A stretch of DNA of 64,000 nucleotides, from positions 5,791,501 through 5,855,500 of the forward strand of contig NZ_JACHMH010000001.1 in the NCBI RefSeq assembly GCF_014204915.1, given 5' to 3'. The notes under the pieces are model-generated. The model did no database searches. It saw nothing but the letters and a program-made list of their open reading frames with translations, and was not told the DNA's origin. A program made the position numbers and the translations under genes. This DNA comes from Crossiella cryophila. Lineage in GTDB: Bacteria > Actinomycetota > Actinomycetes > Mycobacteriales > Pseudonocardiaceae. Below, piece after piece: positions 25,758-34,541 of this stretch. How positions within the stretch are numbered: the stretch's first letter is position 1; each line of letters opens with the position of its first letter.

Positions 25758-26519
25758 TTAGACGCGGAGGACCTTGGGGCCCAGGAGGGCGTAGCGGTGG
25801 GCCTCGGTGGGGGAGAGCGTGGTGTCGGTGATGATCGCCTCGAAGTCGCCGACGGCGGCGAACTTGCTGAAGCTGGCCACCCCGAACTTGGTGTGCACGC
25901 CGACGAAGACCTTCCGCCGGGAGGACCGCATCGCCTGTGCCTTGACCGCGCTGACCACCGGGTCCGGGGTGGTGAGCCCGTGTTCGCGGGAGATGCCGTT
26001 GGCGCCGATGTAGGCCAGATCGATGACCAGCTCGCTCAGCATCCGGATCGCCCAGTGGTCCACGGTGGCCTTGGTGCGGCCGCGGACCCGCCCGCCCAGC
26101 AGCAGCACGGTGACGCTGGGCTGCTCGGACATGGCCGCCGCGGTGGGCAGCGAGGCGGTGACCACGGTCAGCGGCCGGTTGGCAGGCAGGTGTTCGGCGA
26201 TGAGGTGCGGGGTGAAGCCCTCGTCGATGAACACCGTCTCGGCCTCGTCCAGCCGGTCGGCCGCGGCCCTGGCGATGCGCTGCTTCTCCGGGACCATGGA
26301 CGCGGCCCGGAAGGCCAGCCCGGTCTCGAACCCGGCGCTCTCCACCGGCAGCGCGCCGCCGTGCGTGCGGCGCAGCAGCCCGTGTTCGCCGAGGGTCTTG
26401 AGGTCGCGGCGCACCGTTTCCGGCGCCACCCCGAACTCACTGGCCATGGCCATCACGTCGACCTTGCCGTCGGCTCGGGCCCTGGCCAGGATGCGTCGCT
26501 TGCGGTCCTCCGCCTGCAT
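25758..26519 (-). CDS. DeoR-family regulator
   Basis: 253 aa. N-terminal winged helix (RKRRILARARADGKVDVMAM, VAPETVRRDLKTLGEHGLLRRTHGGA in two helices) and a C-terminal DeoRC sugar-phosphate sensor domain (IDEGFTPHLIAEHL, YIGANGISREHGLTTPD). AGGAGG is placed ideally before ATG 26519. It likely responds to a phosphorylated sugar or polyol and controls the transporter operon downstream and perhaps the MFS gene upstream. Confidence 0.9.
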   Translation of the reverse strand: MQAEDRKRRILARARADGKVDVMAMASEFGVAPETVRRDLKTLGEHGLLRRTHGGALPVESAGFETGLAFRAASMVPEKQRIARAAADRLDEAETVFIDEGFTPHLIAEHLPANRPLTVVTASLPTAAAMSEQPSVTVLLLGGRVRGRTKATVDHWAIRMLSELVIDLAYIGANGISREHGLTTPDPVVSAVKAQAMRSSRRKVFVGVHTKFGVASFSKFAAVGDFEAIITDTTLSPTEAHRYALLGPKVLRV

Positions 26520-26586
26520 CCAGACCTCCTTGTCCGTTCGGGCGTCGAACCCGGGCTCGACTGTGCCCGTTCGGGCTTGGTGCATA

Positions 26587-26610
26587 GGTGTAACACCACT
26601 GAAACGGTGT
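26587..26610. promoter_or_regulatory. Palindromic site upstream of DeoR
   Basis: GGTGTAACACC (26587-26597) is an 11-bp palindrome, and its right half ACACC pairs again with GGTGT at 26606-26610. It lies 68 bp upstream of the DeoR start. Candidate DeoR autoregulatory site. The rest of the 241-bp gap up to the MFS stop at 26761 holds nothing else I can identify. Confidence 0.5.
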
Positions 26611-26760
26611 GGCCAGCGCCACAGGCTGGCCGGGCGATGCCCGTTTACTGCCCATCTTGCCGTCGCCGTACCTGGGGTTTCCCCAGGTAATCGATCCACC
26701 TGGACCGGCCCGCTGCCTGTTTCGCGTGATCCGGTTGCCCGGGTGGCGGCCCGGACCTTC

Positions 26761-27966
26761 TCAATGAGCACCCGAGAGGGTGACTTTCCGCGCCCGGTCC
26801 TGGCGCACGGTGAGCACCACGCCGAGCACCAGGGGCAGCGCCAGCGCGGCGACCAGGACCATCCCGCCGTCCTGTCCGCCGCCGAGGAAGCCCTGCGCCA
26901 TCGGCCCGAGTGCGGCGGAGGCCGCCGCGGCCGCGGACAGCACGCCCGCGGCGGTGGTTGGGGAGTCGGTCGCGGCCGCGCCCAGCGCGGTGACCAGCGG
27001 GTACAGCGGGGCGATGCCGAGTCCGGCCAGGGCGGTGGCCGCGGTGAGGCTGGGGATGTGCGGCCCCCACAGCACGATGCCGCCGGTGCCCAGGGTGGCC
27101 ACCGCGGCCGAGCCGACCAGCAGCGGGCCGGTGCCCAGCAGGTCGACCAGGCGCACCGAGATCAGCCTGCCCACCGCGACGCTGATCCAGAACGCCGAGG
27201 TCACCGCGGTCGCCGCGGCCGGTCCGGCGGCCGCGACCAGCACCGCGTTCTGGTAGGACCAGTCGGCCAGTCCGGCGTTCATCATGTTCACCGCGGAGAC
27301 CGCGACCATCGGTGCGGCGAGCACCGCGAGCCCGATCGGCAGCCGCGGTTTGGCTGCCCGGTTGAGTTCCGAAACGGGCGTGGCCTGGTGCCGGAACAAG
27401 CGGCTGCCCAGCACGGCCATGGTGCCGGCGGCCAGCGCGTAGGCCGCGCCCCAGTGCCCGGTGAGCCGGCACAGGTAGACCAGCAGCGGGCCGGCGATGG
27501 AGCCCAGGGAGTACCAGAAGTGCAGCTGGGCGACGTGCCGCGGGGCCTGATCGCCCATCCGGGCCACCACCTCGGCGTTGCACACCACGTGCAGTCCGCC
27601 CTGGCCGAGACCCCAGAGGACGGCGGCGAGCACCGCCACCGGGAGCCCGACTGGCAGGAGCAGCAGCAGGAGCCCGGCGGAGTAGCAGAGGAACCCGGCC
27701 AGTCCGAGCAGCGCGGTGGACAGTTTCGCGCCCAGCCAGGCGCAGCCCACCGAGGCGACGAACTGGCCGAGCTGGCGGCCGGAGCGGATCGACCCGGCCA
27801 GCGGCAGCGTGATGGCCAGGGCCTGCGCCAGGTCGCCCAGGGTCGGGCCGAGCAGGGCGCTGCCGAAGCCGAGCACGCCGAAGACGCCGCAGCTGAGCCA
27901 GAACCACTGACGAGCCTGCCAGGGACCGGCCGCCACCTGGGCGTTCACCGGGACGGGTGAGAGCAT
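26761..27966 (-). CDS. MFS transporter
   Basis: 401 aa, about 12 hydrophobic segments. Residues FGSALLGPTLGDLAQAL and GLGQGGLHVVCNAEVVARMG give the general MFS pattern; no substrate-specific motif is evident. Possibly a fucose/hexose-type permease given its location beside a DeoR and a polyol operon, but this is a guess. ATG 27966. Confidence 0.82.
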   Translation of the reverse strand: MLSPVPVNAQVAAGPWQARQWFWLSCGVFGVLGFGSALLGPTLGDLAQALAITLPLAGSIRSGRQLGQFVASVGCAWLGAKLSTALLGLAGFLCYSAGLLLLLLPVGLPVAVLAAVLWGLGQGGLHVVCNAEVVARMGDQAPRHVAQLHFWYSLGSIAGPLLVYLCRLTGHWGAAYALAAGTMAVLGSRLFRHQATPVSELNRAAKPRLPIGLAVLAAPMVAVSAVNMMNAGLADWSYQNAVLVAAAGPAAATAVTSAFWISVAVGRLISVRLVDLLGTGPLLVGSAAVATLGTGGIVLWGPHIPSLTAATALAGLGIAPLYPLVTALGAAATDSPTTAAGVLSAAAAASAALGPMAQGFLGGGQDGGMVLVAALALPLVLGVVLTVRQDRARKVTLSGAH

Positions 27967-28064
27967 CCGGTCTTTGTGGCAGAGACCGACCCGTTCGGTC
28001 GAGTTGTTGCATCGGTGGAATGGAACTAGCGGGAGAAAGAATCTGTTTTCAATCGCAACCAGTT

Positions 28065-28109
28065 ACCATCGGACGATGATCGTCGCAGGTCAGGGCATTG
28101 TCCGATGGT
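28065..28109. promoter_or_regulatory. 10-bp inverted repeat upstream of the MFS gene
   Basis: ACCATCGGAC (28065-28074) and GTCCGATGGT (28100-28109) are perfect inverted copies 25 nt apart, about 100 bp upstream of the MFS start. The surrounding gap (27967-28306) is clearly less GC-rich than the genes and is a divergent promoter region; no gene is seen in it. Confidence 0.45.
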
Positions 28110-28306
28110 CGGATGGATGATCACCGGCAGGAGTTGTCGATCTGGAATCCTGAATTCCACCCGATAGGGACCGGTTTCAAATTAGACTCTCCCCCAGACG
28201 GGTGTGTGCAAGCCAACGGGGTGTCGGTTCGACGTTCGCGGTCCCTCGATGGGAGGCTGTTGCGCGTTCCGAGTTGACGGGCAGTGATGAGGATGGACTC
28301 GAGCCG

Positions 28307-28468
28307 GTGAACGTGAAGAAGCTGATCGTGGTGTTGGCGGTCGTTCTGGTGATCTACTTGATCGTCAGCGACCCGACGGGTGCCGCCGGTGGCGTGCACG
28401 GCATCCTGGGCATGCTCCGCAGTGCCGCCGAGTCGGTGATCACCTTCGTGCAGCGGTTGTTCGTCTAA
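28307..28468 (+). CDS. Small single-span membrane protein
   Basis: About 53 aa. [17 protein letters not shown] is one membrane helix followed by an amphipathic tail ([23 protein letters not shown]). I recall conserved small actinobacterial membrane proteins of this layout; function unknown. Start GTG 28307 (or 28313) is chosen because the upstream residues are not conserved-looking; the ribosome-binding site is weak. Stop overlaps the YeiH stop. Confidence 0.65.
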
Positions 28469-29553
28469 CCGAACAGCAGCAACGCGAGGCCGAGGGCGGC
28501 GACGATGTTGACCACCGTCGCCGCGCCGAAGACACCCACCGGCCGCCAGCCAGCCGCGCGCAACGCGCCTGCCCGGAACTCCAGGCCGATGCTGACGAAG
28601 GCCAGGATCAGGAACCAGGTGCGCAGGTCGTTGGCCACCCCGATGGCGGCCTTGCTCTCCGCGGCGGGCACGAGTCCGATGTAGACGGTCGTGATGACCG
28701 AGGCGGCCAGGAACCCGAGCACGAACTTCGGGAACCGTTGCCACAGCTGGCGGCCTGCCGAGCGCGCGCTGGGTCCGTCGCGTTCCACCTTGAGCGCGAA
28801 GTAGGCGGTCAGGCCGACCGCGACCACGCCGAGCAGCGCGTTCTGGGTGACCTTGACGATGGTGGCGATCTCCAGTGCCTGCTGCCCGGCCAGTGAACCG
28901 GCGGCGGTGACCGCGGCGGTGGTGTCGATGTTGCCGCCGATCCAGGCCCCGGCCACCTCCGGCGGCAGGCCCAGCGCCGTGGCCGCCCAGGGCAGCACGA
29001 AGATCGAGGGCAGTGCGAAGACGATCACCAGGCTGGCGCTGTAGGCCAGCTGTTCCTTCTTGGCCTGCACCGCGCCTGCGGCCGCGATGGCCGCGCTGAC
29101 CCCGCAGATGGCCACCGCCGAGGACAGCAGCGCGCGCAGCTTGTCCTCCAGGCCGAGCCGTCCGCCCAGCCACCAGCTGAAGCCGAAGACGATGGTGATC
29201 AGCAGGATGGACTGGATGATCGCCGGTCCGGCGGCCTGCACGATCACGGCCAGGTTGATCGAGGCGCCCAGCAGCACCAGACCGGTCTTGATGAAGAACT
29301 CGGTGCGGAACCCCCCGGACAGCTTGTCCCGCAGGCCGGTGGCGGTGAGCACCGCGTTGCCCAGCAGGCCGAGCAGGATCGCGTAGACCGGGAACTCGAT
29401 CGAGGCGCCGATCCCGGCCAGCGCGGTGCCCTTGGTCAGCGCGGGCACGGCACCGGAAAGGTAGCGGGTCAGCGCGGACAGGGCGAGCACCACGAGCACG
29501 CCGAGCGCGGCGTAGCCCAGGGTCCGGGAGCGGGTGGGGGCGGTCGTGGTCAT
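28465..29553 (-). CDS. YeiH/UPF0324-type membrane transporter
   Basis: 362 aa, about 10 membrane segments. [42 protein letters not shown] and [18 protein letters not shown] (each in its own helix) match the family often annotated as putative sulfate exporters; the substrate is not proven. Its ATG shares one base with the stop of a 38-codon upstream ORF (TGATG), so the two are coupled. Confidence 0.87.
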
Positions 29554-29669
29554 CACGGCACCAGCCCAGCGGGGATGACGCCGGTCAGGGCGAGAGCGAG
29601 CAGCGCGAGTCCGATGAGGACGGACAGCCAGTCCTCGCTGATCGCGCGGGTGGGCCGCGGTTCGGTCAT
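29553..29669 (-). CDS. 38-aa membrane peptide coupled to the YeiH gene
   Basis: ATG at 29669 to TGA at 29553-29555, GC-rich at third positions. The peptide starts MTEPRPTRAISEDWLSVLIG and continues with one hydrophobic helix of about 18 residues (LALLALALTGVIPAGL). The SEDWL-helix pattern resembles the first segment found at the N-terminus of longer YeiH-type proteins, suggesting this is that segment expressed as a separate chain. The resemblance is from memory and unverified. Confidence 0.6.
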   Translation of the reverse strand: MTEPRPTRAISEDWLSVLIGLALLALALTGVIPAGLVP

Positions 29670-29903
29670 GGCCGGGGACGGTAATCACGGCCGTCCGCCA
29701 TCGGGAGGGACGCCGGTTTCGTCCCAGACACCGGGACGATCGGTGGGCGCTGCGGCCGTTCGGGGTAAGCCTTCTTGACGAGTCCGGGGGCGTTGTGACT
29801 GGCACTTCCGGACAGATTCGACTTCAGGGAAGTTGCTGCGCACTGCCGGTTTCCGCGCGATGCACACGTGTGCGCGGGCAGTTCCGCCAATGCCGTGTCC
29901 TAC

Positions 29904-29927
29904 CAACGGAGGAAACGCTTTCCGTTG
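29904..29927. promoter_or_regulatory. LacI-like inverted repeat upstream of the SDR gene
   Basis: CAACGGA (29904-29910) and TCCGTTG (29921-29927) are perfect inverted arms; the inner GGAAACGCTTTCC (29911-29923) looks like a LacI-family half-site pair. It is about 100 bp upstream of the SDR. A 12-bp palindrome GCACACGTGTGC (29862-29873) is nearby. The remaining gap 29670-30029 shows no gene. Confidence 0.4.
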
Positions 29928-30029
29928 CTCCTGCCGGAGCAGCGGTCCGACCACCGGGTTCGAGAATGTCGCAGCGCGCCACAGTGCCCGGCTCGACCGG
30001 AACCGGACGCGCTCCTACCGTGTCCTCGC

Positions 30030-30740
30030 ATGCGGATCAGCGGGAAGCACATCGTGGTGACCGGGGCGGCGAGCCCGCTCGGCGCCGCGCTGGTGCACCG
30101 GTTCGCGCGGGAGGGCGCGCGGGCGGTGGTGGCCGCGGACTTCGACCTGGCCGGGGCGCGCGCGGTGGCCGCGGCCGCCGGTCCGGTGGTGACCGCGCAC
30201 CGCTTCGACGCCGGGCACGAGTCCGAGGTGCTGGCGCTGATCAACGGCGCGGTCCGCCGCAACGGCGACATCGACGTCTACTGCGCCAACCCGGGCCTGG
30301 CAGGCCCACCCGGTGGCGCGGAGGTGGGAGACGACATCTGGGACACCCTGTGGCGGGCGCACGTGCTCTCCCCGGTGTGGGCGGCCCGCGAGCTGGTGCC
30401 CCGGATGCGGTTGACGGGTGGTTACCTGGTGCTCGCCGCCTCGGCGGCCGGGTTGCTGACCCAGCCCTCGGCCCTGGTGCACACCGTGGTCCAGCACGCC
30501 GCGGTGGCACTGGCCGAGTGGCTCAACCTCAACCACGCCAAGGACAATCTCCACGTGTCCTGCGTCTGCCCCGCCTCCCCGGCCGACCCCGGGCTGATCG
30601 CCGAGGCGGTCGTGGCCGGGATGGCCGACGAACGGCTGTTGATCCTGCCGCACCCCGAAGTGCAAGATCACTTGATGCGCCGCGCGAGTGATCATGAGAC
30701 CTGGCTGAACCACATCCGAGACCTGGTGGGCACCGCGTGA
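30030..30740 (+). CDS. SDR-family protein with degenerate active site
   Basis: 236 aa, normal SDR length. The cofactor loop is TGAASPLG (residues 11-18), with Pro where the family usually has Gly. Ser138 is kept in LVLAASAAG, but the catalytic YxxxK is replaced: His151 and Gln155 in VHTVVQHAAVALAEW, a stretch that otherwise aligns with the usual YSVTKHAAVALAEW. CANPG replaces NNAG. It therefore probably cannot do normal dehydrogenase chemistry and may be a binding or regulatory pseudoenzyme. GTGA overlap couples it to the hydrolase downstream. Confidence 0.85.
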   Translation: MRISGKHIVVTGAASPLGAALVHRFAREGARAVVAADFDLAGARAVAAAAGPVVTAHRFDAGHESEVLALINGAVRRNGDIDVYCANPGLAGPPGGAEVGDDIWDTLWRAHVLSPVWAARELVPRMRLTGGYLVLAASAAGLLTQPSALVHTVVQHAAVALAEWLNLNHAKDNLHVSCVCPASPADPGLIAEAVVAGMADERLLILPHPEVQDHLMRRASDHETWLNHIRDLVGTA

Positions 30741-31585
30741 TCGAACACCTGACCCTGGCCAACGGCCCGCACCGGCACACCGCGATCGCCGCGGGTCCCG
30801 CCGACGGCGAACTGGTCCTGCTGCTGCACGGCTGGCCGGAGTTCGCCGACTGCTGGACCGAACACGTGCGCGCCCTGGCCGCGGCGGGCTACCGGGCGGT
30901 CGCGGTGGACCAGCGCGGTTACGCCCCCGGCGCCCGCCCACCCGGGATCACCGACTACACGGTCCCGCTGCTGGTCGCCGACGCGCTGTCGTTCGCCGAC
31001 ACCCTGGGCGCGGCCCGCTTCCACCTGATCGCGCACGACTGGGGCGGCCTGGTCGCCTGGGCACTGGCCTCCGCGCACCCCGAGCGCCTGCGCTCGCTCT
31101 CGGTGCTGGCCACCCCGCATCCCGTGGCGCTGCGAGAGCAACAGGAGACCGACCCGGACCAGCACAGCCGCCTGGACTACGTCCGCTTCTTCCAGCTGCC
31201 CGACGGTCAGGCCGAGGCCAGCCTGCTGGCCGAGGACGCCGCCCGGCTGCGCGCGGCCTATGAGGGCAAGGTGGACGGGGACCTGGTGGCGCGCAACGTG
31301 CGCAGGCTGTCCGAACCGGGTGCGCTGACCGCCACCCTGAACTGGTACCGCGCGGTGGACGAGAAGCTCACCATCCCGGCGGGCCGGATCCGCACGCCCA
31401 CGCTGTACCTGTGGGGTTCGGCCGACCGCGCGCTGGGCCGGGGCGCGGCGCTGCGCACCGCCGAGTTCGTGGACGCGCCCTACCGCCTGGAGATCCTGCC
31501 AGGGGCCAGCCACTGGCTGCCGGAGGAATGCGCCAACCAGACCATTCCGTTGCTCCTCAACCACCTCGCCGCGCACCCGTCCTAG
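30737..31585 (+). CDS. Alpha/beta hydrolase, epoxide-hydrolase-like
   Basis: 282 aa. LLLHGWPEF is the oxyanion HGxP motif, and IAHDWGG places a nucleophilic Asp as in epoxide hydrolases and haloalkane dehalogenases; GASHWLPEE gives the catalytic His. Substrate unknown. Start GTG 30737 overlaps the SDR stop (GTGA). It is followed by a strong terminator. Confidence 0.88.
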   Translation: MIEHLTLANGPHRHTAIAAGPADGELVLLLHGWPEFADCWTEHVRALAAAGYRAVAVDQRGYAPGARPPGITDYTVPLLVADALSFADTLGAARFHLIAHDWGGLVAWALASAHPERLRSLSVLATPHPVALREQQETDPDQHSRLDYVRFFQLPDGQAEASLLAEDAARLRAAYEGKVDGDLVARNVRRLSEPGALTATLNWYRAVDEKLTIPAGRIRTPTLYLWGSADRALGRGAALRTAEFVDAPYRLEILPGASHWLPEECANQTIPLLLNHLAAHPS

Positions 31586-31599
31586 GCCGAACGAGTGAA

Positions 31600-31625
31600 C
31601 CCCGGGTTGTCTGGGCAACCCGGGG
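31600..31625 (+). terminator. Terminator after the hydrolase
   Basis: CCCCGGGTTG (31600-31609) and CAACCCGGGG (31616-31625), perfect 10-bp stem with a 6-nt loop, 14 nt after the stop codon. Confidence 0.92.
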
Positions 31626-31688
31626 CCCGTCTCAGGGGTGCTACTCCACGGACCGCCCGGATGCGGGCGGCTGGGGAGGGAGCAACAC

Positions 31689-32939
31689 ATGAGGGGTTCT
31701 TTGCTGTCCGTCGCGGTGGTGGCCGCGGCGCTGAGCGCGGGTCTGGCCGTCCCGGCGCAGGCCGCGCCGGCGGATCCGTTGCCCAACGGGGGGAGTTACG
31801 CCGCGCTCAAGGCGGCCAAGGTGGTGCACACCGACCTCGCCGAGCCACTGCGCACATTCCCGGTCACCGAGGACAAGGTGCGGGTGGGTTCCTGGCTGGA
31901 CAAGGGTTTCCACTCCTCGAAGGTCTATCTCACCTTCGACCTGACCGGCATGCACGGCGCGGAACTGCTGACCGCGCACCTGTCCGCGATCGAGACCGCT
32001 GGCGACTGCGAGCGGACCAGGGTCACCGAGGCTTGGGTGGTCGACGGGCACGGTGAGCCGACCTGGCTGAACCCGCCGAGGGAGCGGGTGAAACTGGCCG
32101 GTCCCAGCGCCTTCGGCCCGTGCGCTGGTGACTTCGTGGGCTGGGGCGCCGAGGAGCTGGTGCGCGAGGCGGTCAACTCCCGCAAGCCCAGCATCACCCT
32201 GGCACTGCGGATCTCCGGCGCCGCCCAGCTCAACCCGGCCGACAGCCGCTCCTACGAGCGGCTCGCGCTGGTGGTGCGCTACAACCGGGCGCCGAACGCG
32301 CCGACCGGGCTGGCGCTGATGACCGGGTCCACCAAGCGGGATTGCGTGCGGGAGCACCAGTTCATCAACGATCCCAGTCCGCGGATGGTCGGCGCGATGT
32401 CGGATCCGGACCCCAACGAGCAGCTGCTCGCGAAGTTCACCCTGGCCTCGACCACCGACCCGGCGCACCGGGCGGAGGTGGACGGGGGCTTCCTCAGCAC
32501 CGACTACGCGCACGGCTACGTGCCGGCGAACTTCCTGCGGGACAACGAGACCTACGAGCTGACCCTGCGCGCGGCGGACCCGTTCAACGCGATCTCGCCG
32601 CCGAGCGCGCCCTGCCGGTTCACCACCGACTTCACCCGCCCGGACAAGGCGCCCGGTGTGGTCTCGACGGATTACCCGGCCGGTGACGAGGAACCGGGCC
32701 ACGGCGGCATCGGCGTGACCGGCAAGTTCACCTTCAGCCCCAACGGTGTCGGCGATATCGCCGCCTACTACTGGGGTGACGGCGACCGGATGCGCAGCAC
32801 CCCGGCCAACGCCGACGGCACGCTGACGGTGGAGTTCACCCCGACCCGGGCGCACAGCCAGCTGATGCGGGTCTACGCCAAGGATCGCGCGGGCAACCTG
32901 TCCCCGGCGACCGAGTACGAGTTCTACGTCAAGCGCTAA
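31689..32939 (+). CDS. Secreted DNRLRE/Fn3-like beta-sandwich protein
   Basis: 416 aa with signal peptide (1-25, ending PAQAAP). Residues about 55-200 contain SKVYLTFDLTG and ERLALVVRYN, a pattern like DNRLRE-type cell-surface domains; later blocks (PNAPTGLALMTGS, PDKAPGVVSTDYP, RVYAKDRAGNLSP) are Fn3/Ig-like repeats. No catalytic motif seen; likely a surface structural or binding protein. Its stop overlaps the convergent NlpC gene by 4 bp. Confidence 0.72.
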   Translation: MRGSLLSVAVVAAALSAGLAVPAQAAPADPLPNGGSYAALKAAKVVHTDLAEPLRTFPVTEDKVRVGSWLDKGFHSSKVYLTFDLTGMHGAELLTAHLSAIETAGDCERTRVTEAWVVDGHGEPTWLNPPRERVKLAGPSAFGPCAGDFVGWGAEELVREAVNSRKPSITLALRISGAAQLNPADSRSYERLALVVRYNRAPNAPTGLALMTGSTKRDCVREHQFINDPSPRMVGAMSDPDPNEQLLAKFTLASTTDPAHRAEVDGGFLSTDYAHGYVPANFLRDNETYELTLRAADPFNAISPPSAPCRFTTDFTRPDKAPGVVSTDYPAGDEEPGHGGIGVTGKFTFSPNGVGDIAAYYWGDGDRMRSTPANADGTLTVEFTPTRAHSQLMRVYAKDRAGNLSPATEYEFYVKR

Positions 32940-33496
32940 GGATGACTGTTGGGGCGCATCGGCCGGTAGGCGTGTTCGCCCGGTGCGCCCCACACGTAAT
33001 CCTGGTGTTTCACCGGTGTGGAGCCGAAATCGTAGGCGCGGTAGCGGCCCTCGGCGTAGTCCAGCCAGCGCTCGAAGAGCCGGACGTGCTTGCCGTCGGC
33101 GACCAGGATGTCCCCGGCGCGCAACTGCGGCAGCTGGATCCGGTGCGCCACATCGGCCAGGTCCGGGCTGTCGCCGGGCCGTGGGGTGGCGTAGCTGAAC
33201 TTCAGGCCCCAGGTCATGGAGACGAACCCGGAGCAGTCGGTGCGGTAGTACGGCCACCGGCAGCCGCCCAGCGGCCCGCCCCAGTCGATGTCGGCGTAGC
33301 CGATCCCGGTTTGATAGCACCGTTCCTGGGAGTACTGGAGGTTCTGCCGGTACCAGGTCTCGGCCCGCGCCAGCACCTGCTCCCCGAACCCGCTCGCCCG
33401 CGTCGCGGCCACCCCTGACCCGTCAGCCGCCACCGCCAGCAACAGCCCGACACCCATCGCGACGGCCCCCAGCCGCCCACCCCTGCGCCACCCCAT
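32936..33496 (-). CDS. Secreted NlpC/P60-type peptidoglycan hydrolase
   Basis: 186 aa. A signal-like N-terminus (LGAVAMGVGLLLAVAADG) is followed by YRTDCSGFVSMTWGL, the catalytic Cys motif of NlpC/P60, and GKHVRLFERW with the His. Short for the family, mainly a single catalytic domain. Probably cleaves peptide stems of peptidoglycan. ATG 33496 is uncertain; an internal ATG (33454) is possible. Confidence 0.75.
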   Translation of the reverse strand: MGWRRGGRLGAVAMGVGLLLAVAADGSGVAATRASGFGEQVLARAETWYRQNLQYSQERCYQTGIGYADIDWGGPLGGCRWPYYRTDCSGFVSMTWGLKFSYATPRPGDSPDLADVAHRIQLPQLRAGDILVADGKHVRLFERWLDYAEGRYRAYDFGSTPVKHQDYVWGAPGEHAYRPMRPNSHP

Positions 33497-33529
33497 GCCC
33501 TCATCTTGACATGGCCGGGCGAGGGCCTT

Positions 33530-34345
33530 TCACCGGCTCGGGGGTTGGAAGAACCACTGGCCGTAGCGCAGGTCCTGGCCGCGGATCCGCTGGTACGGGT
33601 TGGCGAAGGCGGGGGTGACCGTGCTCGCGTCGGGGGTGAGCCAGAGGTGGGTGTTCCACGCTCGCTTGTGCACGATCCCCGGATCACGCAGCAAAGCCAG
33701 TGGCGGCACCGGATCGGCCCCGCTGGACTCGCCCTGGAAGCTCTCCCTCGGCGGCACCGGCACGAAGCCGAAGGTGGCGAAGTCGTGGATGCCGCGCTCG
33801 TGCACGTGCCAGTCCCGCCGGGTCAGGCAGACCGGTCCGCGGCCGGTGGGGTGGCGCTCCAGGTTGTAGCCGTCCCAATAGCCCCAGCCCACCAGGGTGT
33901 AGGGGAAGTCGGGGCTGTGCGGGTGCGTGACGGTGCCGGACTCCGGGTTCGGCGCGTAGAACACCAGATCGGGCATGTTCAACGGCAGCAACGGTTTCTC
34001 CCCGACCGGCAGCGGGATCACCACGTGCGATCCGCTCAACGGCGAGTCGGTGCGCGCGATGGCCACCCCCGCGCCGTCGAAGCTGACGAACCCGTGCCCG
34101 AGCGCACCCCACCCGCTCGCCGCGAGCAGTCCGAGCTGCGCCCAGTTCCGCACGGTGCGCACCCGTTCGAGCGCGGGCAGTACCCGATCCCGTTCCCGTG
34201 CCAGGTCCGCGGCCCGTTCTTCCTCGGTGCAGGAGACCGGTGGTGCGGGGGTCGAGGTGGCGGAGGCGGGTAGGGCGGGCGACAACACGGCGACCAGTCC
34301 GGCCACCGCGATCCACGACCAGGTCCTGCGGTGTCTATGCGGCAC
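33530..34345 (-). CDS. Secreted protein of unknown function
   Basis: 271 aa with a signal peptide (MPHRHRRTWSWIAVAGLVAVL...ASAT). The mature part is rich in Trp, Pro and His; WHVHERGIHDFATFGFVPVPP and LVGWGYWDGYNLERHP stand out. I do not recognise a family. Followed 33 bp later by the NlpC gene in the same direction, so the pair may be co-transcribed. GGAGGTGGAGGGACC-like purines precede the ATG. Confidence 0.7.
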   Translation of the reverse strand: MPHRHRRTWSWIAVAGLVAVLSPALPASATSTPAPPVSCTEEERAADLARERDRVLPALERVRTVRNWAQLGLLAASGWGALGHGFVSFDGAGVAIARTDSPLSGSHVVIPLPVGEKPLLPLNMPDLVFYAPNPESGTVTHPHSPDFPYTLVGWGYWDGYNLERHPTGRGPVCLTRRDWHVHERGIHDFATFGFVPVPPRESFQGESSGADPVPPLALLRDPGIVHKRAWNTHLWLTPDASTVTPAFANPYQRIRGQDLRYGQWFFQPPSR

Positions 34346-34541
34346 GGTCCCTCCACCTCCAGGCGAGCCCTCGTCCGCCTCGATGCTTCCGGCCCACGAA
34401 GCAGGCGCGGCAGGGGTTGTCGCCCGTCCGCACCGCCGATAACGCCACCGTGCACCGGATTCAGCCGCCGCGGTGACCCGCCGTCACCCCGCCACCCCTC
34501 TGCCCAGCCCCGTGCCCCGGTTGGCGAAGTTGCCCAGAGAC

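Noticed and set aside
28307-28468. N-terminal extension of the small membrane protein to 28202
   Set aside because: The extra 35 residues have no hydrophobic or conserved-looking pattern and pass through the AT-rich promoter region.
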